In this document: in pieces, positions 56,746-64,000 of the stretch
Layout of the letters: each line of letters begins with the position of its first letter
How positions within the stretch are numbered: position 1 is the stretch's first letter
Assembly (NCBI RefSeq): GCF_036370855.1
Contig: NW_026991398.1
Span: 1,240,001-1,304,000, forward strand
Reading direction: 5' to 3'
Length of the DNA stretch: 64,000 bases
Source of the DNA: Dromaius novaehollandiae
Taxonomy: Eukaryota; Chordata; Aves; Casuariiformes; Dromaiidae
Program-made: the position numbers and the translations under genes
Notes under the pieces: model-generated
Seen by the model: the letters and a program-made list of their open reading frames with translations, nothing else
The model's database searches: none
What the model was told of the DNA's origin: nothing

Positions 56746-59060
56746 AAGTGTATCAAAACATATTTTTTGCTTATTTTATCCAGTTTCCTTCTTGTTTCAT
56801 TTTTATTCACAGTTTCTAAAGATTTCTTTTATAATAAGGCCTACACTATTAAAAATACTGTTTTTATGTCTTGCATGAGTCCAGTGCCCCTCTAACCACT
56901 CCCTGCCCTGGATCATTCTTGCTGCTCCTTGCTCTTTACACACAGCGAGTCGCACCATGAGGTGTGGAGCTTTCACAGCTAATAGAGGAAAGCAAGCTGA
57001 TAAAGGCTTCAATAAAATGTTCTACTTATTTATGGCCTAATTTGCACGAATCTCAATGTACCTGTGTTACAGCGATGTCTTAAAGCAGTCTCTAAACATC
57101 TATCCACACTCCCTTTTCATTCCCTCCATGATAAATGAAGTGTGACACCATTTGAGGTGACAACAGGGATGGGAATTATCTCACCCAGTGCCAGACCCCT
57201 TCAGTGCAGATGTCTCTGGCTAACCCAGTTGTCTGGACTTCCCTTTCTAGTCAATTGAAAGAAAAAAGTTGTCCAACTGAGAGGTCTGGAGATGCTTCTC
57301 CTGGTGACCAGCCAATGCTGCAGAAAGGTTCCCATAGTTTCTGGGTCACATTTCTCAGCACCACATGGGAACACAGCTACACAGGGCATCTCAGGCAGCA
57401 ATGGCCTCTGTATGTATCTATAAAGGTCTGAAAGTAAACTTCTCATCACTGGGTGAAATCTATGCCAAAAATATTTCTATGCAAGAACCGAAACAAATCT
57501 CTGTTTTCAGCACTCCAAACATTCTTTATTAATTCTAATGAATAATTTATTTCATTTTGATTGGTAGCACCATATGCATGTACTACAGAAATTACTCTAT
57601 GTGAGTTTACATGTTTATGTCTATTTTCTTCCTCATGGTACACTTCCTGGCAACACTCTGATTGGACAAACTCTCTTCTGAGAAATTACTGTATTCATAC
57701 TGACATATTTCTTCTCTTCTTCTGCCTCTCTGTCCTCTCTTCCTCTGCCTAGTCTGTCTTTACAGAGGCCTCGTGGCCCCTCTGCCCTCCAGGGAAGTCT
57801 CCTGTTGGATCCTGCCAAGCAGAGCCTGAATGAGCTGAATCGCTGACCAGAATGTCACCCAGACTGCTGTGTCCTCTTGTCCTTCCTACAAGGTCTTGAC
57901 CGGCTCATCACCTTCTCCAAGGTAAAGCCCTGTGCACTCCAGCCACCCCTTTGCACAGAGCACACCTGCACCTCCTCGCCACCCCAGCCTGCCTTCCCCA
58001 GGAGCCCATTTTCATCTTGCCACATGAACTGTCCCACCACGTGTGTGTAATTCCATGGGGACAGGGGAGAGGGACAGTAAAGGGACATGGCTGGGATGTT
58101 GAATGTGGGACCCAGAAAAGAGGACAAATCAGAAGAGGGGTGGGGGAGAAAAAGATAGAAGTGACACCTCTGCAGTGCTGATGGTGAGGTCACCTCCTGT
58201 AGAGGAACCTCATGGGCTGGGTTTTGGTGGGAGAGATTTTGAGGACAAGAAGAGAATCACACCATCACTCATCCCACCAGACATGATAGACGGGCAGGAG
58301 GATGGGGAGAGGCAGTTAAAGGGGACCTGGCTGCAGTGTTGGTTGTGAGGTCACTGCCACTGCAGCAGCCTGATTGGCCCTCAGCAGATGTGCTGGCCAG
58401 CAGGCATTGTGATGTCACCCAGCACCTCAGAGAGCCCACCCACCAGAAATGACAGTCCTGGGGAGGGGAAGGGGGAGATGCAGGTGAAACAAACCCGTCT
58501 GGGTGCTGATTGTGAGGGCACCTCTGCTGCAGCCACCCCACCAGCCCGCGGCCGGCAGGCAGGCAGGCACAGCTCACGGCCACCCTGCTCAGGACTCTCA
58601 CCTCTGCAGCGGACCTGCCACCGAGCAGCCCACAGCTCCTCACCTAGGTCTCCTCCGAGCCCAGGGTGCTGCCCCTGCAGCCCAGGGACAGCACAGGCAG
58701 GATCTGGAAGGTTCAGCTCAGTGACACCTCAGTGTTCCCAAAGTTTTGCATGATGATTACTACCAGCTGCAAGGGGTTTTATATAGTGTGATACCAAGAA
58801 GGAGTCACACTATGTGCTCTAATGTACAGTTTGATGATGGGTGGGTCAGTTTAACTGTGCAAGGCCTGCTGGGACAGTCCTGCACCACTCCAGAAGGAAC
58901 TGACCCTCACTTGCTTTTATCCACACCTCACTGTCGAGAGGGCACCTTTGTCCAAATTAGCCTCAGATCCACACTTGGGATGTCATCTCAGAGGGAGTTC
59001 ACTTGCAAAGAAGAGTCCCCAAGTGAGCTAAGACCCAGGCTGTGCCTGAGCTGATCAGGC
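56745..59060. repeat. U5 distal block, inverted copy of 27,840-30,320
   Basis: AT-rich up to 57,690, then a CR1 remnant (about 57,740-57,840, minus), the ~165-base tandem repeats (58,034-58,640) and the closing part (58,750-59,060) shared with 27,840-28,090. This is the last part with copies elsewhere in the window. Confidence 0.65.
58034..58640 (+). repeat. Diverged ~165-base tandem repeats with TGAGGTCA
   Basis: Three TGAGGTCA-type words at 58,185, 58,346 and 58,513 (the last TGAGGGCA) are 161 and 167 bases apart. Their neighbours also recur: GTGCTGAT or GTGTTGGT before, and CCCACCA plus a GGGGAGAG-type run between. The middle unit has CTGATTGG 16 bases after TGAGGTCA. The same array lies inverted in U4 at about 28,170-28,800. 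Confidence 0.6.
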
Positions 59061-60960
59061 AGGAGCTTCAGAACCTGCAGGCCTCAGCCAGCTCAGTGAC
59101 ACACTGCAAAACGTGCTCAGCTGAGTTGGACACTTGATCTATCAGGTCAAAAATGACTCCCTCAGAGAAGAGCGGGGCATGTGAAAAGGTGGAGAACTTA
59201 ATTCTGAGGGGATTTGCAAGTTATTTGCATTAAACACCTTCAGCTTTCCAAGCTGATTCTCAGCTATGACCCATAAAGTCTTTCCTGCTGACTTGCAGGC
59301 AAGTGCTTGAGCATCACAACTCACTGTAGTCACTGCACATCTGGGAGAAGTGGTTTTAAAGGCCAATTATTTTCTGAAGAAATACTTTGTCTTTGGAAGT
59401 TTCCCTTATTTTGCCCATTTTAAAAGCTAATGACTGGCACTGCCACTTGAAAGGGTGCCTCTGAGTTCTGCACTGTGGCAAGACCATTTGCTTGGTAACT
59501 GTGTGGGTGAAAAAAGTCCCACGTGATCTAAACTGCTCTCTGCAGCCTCCTGATGGATGTCAGGCCCTGGATGTCTTGTGTCAGAGCCCAGGGCAGTGGG
59601 CAGTGTGCAGGGTGCAGGTTGCAGCACAGAGCCCCGAAGCAGTGAGGCCTTCAGCAGGAAGAGCTCAAGATCCTCTCTATAATTCACTGGATTGTAGGGG
59701 GGGTTAATCGGAAGGTTAAGTAAGGGCTAACTGGGGGGATACTACTGCATTGTTAGCAAAGAGCTTCTAGGGTCCTGGCACAAGAGAAGAAAAGAGTGTC
59801 TGCACCAATTAGGTATATGGGCAGTATCCCCCCTTAGCCTTTGCTAATAAGAGAGTGAGGCAACTGCTGTGCCTCTCGCCTAAAAATACTTGTGGCTGGA
59901 CAGATCCCAGAGGTGCTAACTTCAAGAATCTCCAACAAGGAACCCCTTCTGAAAGATGACCTCTTTTACTCCAAATACTCTAAGCTGCATATTTCTGTGT
60001 ATTTCACAGTCTATGTGGCATATCTGGCTGCAGATCATGACAAAAGCAGAGGAAACTCCAGGCCTGAACCTCAGCGCACAGAAGGCAGAAGGCTGCCAGC
60101 ATCCCTGGCTCTCGCCACCAGAGTAGCCTGGGCCCTGCGAGCCAAGTCACCTCCTCCTCTCCAAGGGCTCCCCAGCTCCCCAGCCTGGCAGCACTCCCCA
60201 CGCACAGCACTGCTCTCTCCAGACACTTCCTCTCATGATAAGTACAAAGACACTGGAGCCACCACCCATCCCGAGCACAGGGCACCCCACCACTGTGACA
60301 CACCAAACCTCTGACCCCTCGCCTCCCAGAGCCAACACGTGCCTCTGCAGCAGGGACACACAGGGCACAGCACCACACGTGGCAGCAGCCAGGGCACCCC
60401 CAGGGCCCCTAAACACACACAGACCAACTCTCCAGCCCTTCCATTCCCTTCCAGTCCTCCCAGACCTTCCAACGGGGACTTCCTCTGAACAGTCCCGAAC
60501 AGCCCTGCCCTGCTCACTTCCCACCTCCAGGAATCCAAGGACAGAGATATCCTTCAGATCTGGGAGAAAAATCTCCGCAGCCCCCTGGTATTTTGATGTG
60601 GAAGAACATTCCGCAGCACACTAACACATAAAATCAGAGATTGCCAATGTCACTGCTCACACCAGCACTTCACTCATTTAGCAGCGTAAAAATTCTAGCT
60701 GGACTCCCTCACCCACCGGCAGCAGGCTGTAAGCCTGTACTTAGGAAGAAGTGCATGGTTAAAATCCATGTCTACATTCACCAGTGAACATCATCCACAT
60801 TTTAAACGTAGCAGTACTAATTCATGATGAGGCAGTGGAATAACATTTGTGACAGATGGTGTGGAATATTATCTGCTTCTGCTTGATTTACTAGTTGCGT
60901 CTCTATCCTGCTGTAGAGCTCTTTGGGTGTCAATCCCTCCTCCCGGCACACTCACCAAAC
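59060..60960. other. Single-copy sequence, right edge of the cluster
   Basis: No copy elsewhere in the window and no gene recognised. It contains an inverted repeat (59,722-59,841) and a C/A-rich stretch (60,250-60,540). Confidence 0.5.
59722..59841. repeat. Imperfect inverted repeat, ~20-base arms
   Basis: The arms are 59,722-59,743 and 59,823-59,841, with 11 bases pairing perfectly (GGGGGGATACT with AGTATCCCCCC) and a further AAGG(G)CTAA/TTAGCCTT match after a 2-base gap. The loop is 79 bases. This could be a hairpin or the ends of a tiny DNA element. Confidence 0.55.
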
Positions 60961-61300
60961 CCAGAAGTGACCTCACCACCACCATCCAAGCCATGTGCCT
61001 TCTCCTGGCCTAGCAGCTGCTCAGAGAGAAGTGACCTCATAAGTCCATAGCCCCACCAGGTGCCTGCTGATGGTCTAAGGGCCTCAGAGACACAATTTTC
61101 CTTGAAATGACTTCCCCTGTCATGAACATGCTGCTGCCCTACCAGGTACTCTGACCCAGGAGAGATCACAATCTGCTTCCACACCCATTTGCCTGCTGCT
61201 GGCCTATCAGGGACTCAGGCACAAGTGACCTCATCATCAACAGCAGAGCCACAAGTCTCCTGCTGGCCTGGCAGCTACTGACCAAGAGCTGATTTGACAC
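60960..61300. repeat. Degenerate repeats with TGACCTCA
   Basis: AAGTGACCTCA occurs at about 60,968, 61,032 and 61,226, with a weaker form near 61,105. Between them recurs a CCTGCTG.TGGCCT..CAG-type phrase. The unit is roughly 65-100 bases and much diverged. It resembles the array in the distal blocks of U4 and U5. Confidence 0.5.
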
Positions 61301-61850
61301 TGGGGATCTCCTGGCCCAGCTCTCGCAGACAGCCGTGACCTCCCTGCCCACAGCCCAGCCACGCGGCTATTGCCGCCTGCAGCTGCCCCTGCCTCCCCCA
61401 AGGCTCAGCCACCTCCTGAGCGGCCGCACAGACTCACCCTGGGGCCTCGCAACGATCACAGTGCAGCAAAACACCCCTTACGCACCAGTTACTGCCCCAA
61501 GAGAACATCAGCTCCTGCCTAGGTAGCACCTACACCTGGCCTGTGAAACTTAGCAATTGCAGAAAGGCCTGCAAGTAATTCTGGGAAACATCTCCTAACA
61601 GCAGGATTGCATGGGAGCAGCGACCATGGAGCTGCAGACAGCAGGGCCTCATGTCCCAGGCAGAGGGAGAAGCCTTCCCGCAACTCCCAAGTCTGGGTCC
61701 TGCCCCAGTGCTGAACACACCCAGCAAATCCTTCACACCCCCAGGACAACAAGCACTCTCCTGGTTGGGGCCCTGACACTCTGAGACACGGGGAAGGACT
61801 GCGGCCAGGGCATCTCAGTGGGGGAACCAGCAGAGCCGGGATTCAGCAGC
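61300..61850. other. Nothing recognised
   Basis: Single-copy sequence with no supported gene, RNA or repeat. Confidence 0.5.
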
Positions 61851-62400
61851 TCTGCAGCCCGGCCTGAGAGCAGGGCTCATGACCCCGGCCTCCTCCCCTT
61901 GCCAGCCAATTGGAGGGCAGCACTGGGGGTGATGCCATGGCAACACTGCAGCCCTCTGTGACCAGGCCGGCAGGCCCTCCCCTCCCCTCCCCCTTGCGCC
62001 GTGGGGCTCCATGTTGTGGGCGGCAGCTGGGGTGTGGTGGGGCGCAGCGGGGCCTGGGGGCATGCCATCGCCATGTGCCTGGGCAGTGCGGGGCCCTGGG
62101 GCCCGGCTGCTGCCCCGCAGGGGCTGGGCTCTGCCACAGGGGCCCCACAGGGCTCCTGGCTGCCCTGCGCCTGGGGACCATGCCAGGTGCGCAGGAGCAG
62201 CCCCGGGGCTGGTGCTGGTGCCGGCCCTGGTGCCAGTGCGGGGGCCCTGGGCATGGCTGGGGTGCCAGAACCTGTGGACAGGGCCCTCTGCCCCCGGGCA
62301 GGGCCGGGCAGGGCAGCATCCACCTGCCCCTTCAGCCCCACTGGGACCCTACAACAGGGCTGTCATGGCAGCCCCCACCCTTTGCAGCCATCCCCCCCCA
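61850..62400 (+). promoter_or_regulatory. GC-rich stretch with CCAAT box and RFX X-box, possible promoter
   Basis: About 70% G+C, with roughly 20 CpGs by eye, so richer than its surroundings though probably short of a formal CpG island. A CCAAT box (61,906-61,910, in the palindrome CCAATTGG) is followed 20 bases later by GATGCCATGGCAAC (61,931-61,944), one base from the palindromic RFX X-box GTTGCCATGGCAAC. There is no TATA box. Such pairs occur at promoters of ciliary and testis genes. Strand and start site are unknown. Confidence 0.4.
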
Positions 62401-64000
62401 GCCTGAGATCCACAGCCCTTTTTGCCGTTAACAGTCCCTGTGTGACCCCTCAGGAAGGAGCTCCCAAAGCCCTTACTCTCAGTGGAGAGCTGCAGGAGTG
62501 CTGGGAACAAGGAACTGCAGTCTGGGCTGATGGTGTTGGTCCATCAGTCCTCCACCTTGCTTGTCCTCTTGCCCTCAGCTTGTCTCTCCAGCCAAGGAGG
62601 AAGAACACTCTTCCCATCTCATCACCCAAAACTCCTCTCCAACATGTCCCTGCTCTTCTGCCTGTTGGTGAGGGGTCCCAACACAGCTCTCATCCCTTCT
62701 CCTTGTTACAGAGTGGCTCCAAAGGCCAGCAGTGGAGAGTGCAAAAGTGGTGCCCAGCAGCAACCAGGCCTCTCAGAGAAGTGAGAGCACTGCTGTGGCA
62801 TCAGGGAGACCTCCCTGTGATGCAGCACATCCCACTGTGACCTCAGCTCATGTCATCTGGGCGCTCAGGAGGTCACTGCCATGCAGATGGCACAGCCAGG
62901 GAGAGAGCAGAGAGAGATTTCCTCTAACATCCTGGAAAGCAGTCACCTCCCTTCACCCCAGTCATTTTCCAGAACCTGCTGATAAATCCTTCAGGAATGT
63001 CTCCAGATGGTGGCAAAGGCTGTGAAATATCTCAAATGGGGCACTGGAGAAGTCACTTCCACAACCCTGCACTGACAGGTCTCTGCACAGGGCAGACCTG
63101 TGTGGGAATCCACGGCTTCAAGGCTGGTGTAAAGTTTGGCATTTTTCAAAGCCAGGATCAAATTCATGTGGGATGAAACAGCACAAAGTGTGGCCTTTGG
63201 CTGAGGTGCTTTCGTGAGCCTCAAAACTGGTTTCTGCTGTGGGTCGTTGTTTTTGTCAAAGTAGGATAACATGGGAGAGGACATGGCCTTCCTCCTTTAG
63301 GCACCAAAGTTTTTAAAAATCCACCACAAGGTTTCTCCATCTGCAGTGCTTAAGACAGAGAGAATATGCCAGAGAAGGGTGAAAATGCCCTTAACGCACA
63401 TCATCCATGGGGCTTTCTCCAGGACCCTGCTCCCTGCCAGGCTCCAAAGCCATGGGCCAGCCCAGGTAGCAAATTTGGGGGTTTTCCATTTCCCATGAAT
63501 TTTGTCCTGCATTCCTTTTGGCTGAGCCTGGGGAAAGCTGTTTCTCATCTTTTACATGAGTTTGTCCATGGGCTTTTCTGTGTCACCTCAAGGTAGTGCT
63601 TCTCCCTTGCGTACATTCCCTTGCACCCTGGACCCCCTCCAGGACATTGTCGCAATTGGCGGATGTGCAGTCCTGGCACCCTGGATCTCCCACAGTTTTG
63701 ACTCTGGGCGTCTCAGGACATGCCCACACACCACAGTACTGCTGTCCAGGCTCCAGTGCAGAGCCTGTAAGGCGGTGCAGTGCCACAGGACCTGCATTTG
63801 GGATCACTCAGAAGTTTGTGAGGTGACCAGCTCCCACCTCTGCAGCTGCTGAAGCTTGAGAACGTCCCTACAACCAGCCTTCCTGCTCTTCCTAGTCTTT
63901 GCACAATCCCGGGGTGACTCTTGCAGAAGGGAGACTCCATCCCCCTTGAATACTGTCAGAGATGGGGCTTTCCAAGTCATTGTAAAAGGAAGGACGCGTT
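62400..64000. other. Single-copy sequence, no gene supported
   Basis: A good splice-acceptor look-alike (CTTCTCCTTGTTACAG, ending near 62,711) precedes an open frame to 63,025 on the plus strand, but I recognise no protein in it. A further TGACCTCA lies near 62,839. An exon of a gene starting at the GC-rich stretch is possible but not shown. Confidence 0.35.

Noticed and set aside
62001-62840. A 279-codon open frame in the GC-rich right end
   Set aside because: Starts at a non-ATG or weak start in very GC-rich DNA, the other frames are also open, and there is no recognised domain or splice support.
1-64000. CRISPR arrays, bacterial operons, tRNA or rRNA genes
   Set aside because: No regularly spaced short repeats with unique spacers, no tRNA-like cloverleaf and no rRNA sequence were noticed; the genome is a bird's.

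Overview
The window is nuclear DNA of a bird, most likely a songbird. The signs are CR1-type LINEs with recognisable endonuclease and reverse-transcriptase stretches, two small solo LTRs, and a cluster of near-identical class II olfactory receptor (OR) genes. These carry the motifs of the OR14-like (gamma-c) family that is greatly expanded in birds. No bacterial, phage or CRISPR-like features are present.

The layout is five copies (U1-U5) of one duplicated unit, laid alternately forwards and backwards. U1 spans about 1-10,980 (forward), U2 10,985 to about 18,500 (reversed), U3 about 18,770-27,290 (forward), U4 27,840 to about 43,600 (reversed) and U5 about 44,000-59,060 (forward). Each unit holds one OR14-like gene, so the five receptors alternate in strand: OR1 (-) 1106-2040, OR2 (+) 14713-15648, OR3 (-) 20685-21617, OR4 (+) 40682-41617, OR5 (-) 47196-48127. 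OR2, OR3 and OR4 are intact at 310-311 residues. OR1 and OR5 each carry one single-base deletion in an otherwise complete gene. All five have a splice acceptor just upstream of the start and a conserved AATAAA downstream.

Behind each receptor lies a non-coding block of about 3.3 kb, and then, on the opposite strand, an old and badly decayed OR of a different class II subfamily. After that comes a CR1 LINE and further unit-specific blocks. U2+U3 and U4+U5 are inverted copies of each other, giving a large inverted repeat with arms of about 16 kb. Two solo LTRs (20222-20565 and 45223-45601) are each absent from the matching site in the sister copy, so they entered after the duplications.

From about 59,060 to the right end the sequence is single-copy. 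It holds a run of TGACCTCA-bearing degenerate repeats, an inverted repeat, and a GC-rich stretch with a CCAAT box and an RFX-type X-box that may be a promoter. No coding exon there could be supported.

The intact receptors would act as odorant-gated GPCRs in the cilia of olfactory neurons, with one allele normally expressed per cell. All unit boundaries were judged by eye and are good to about 50-200 bases.
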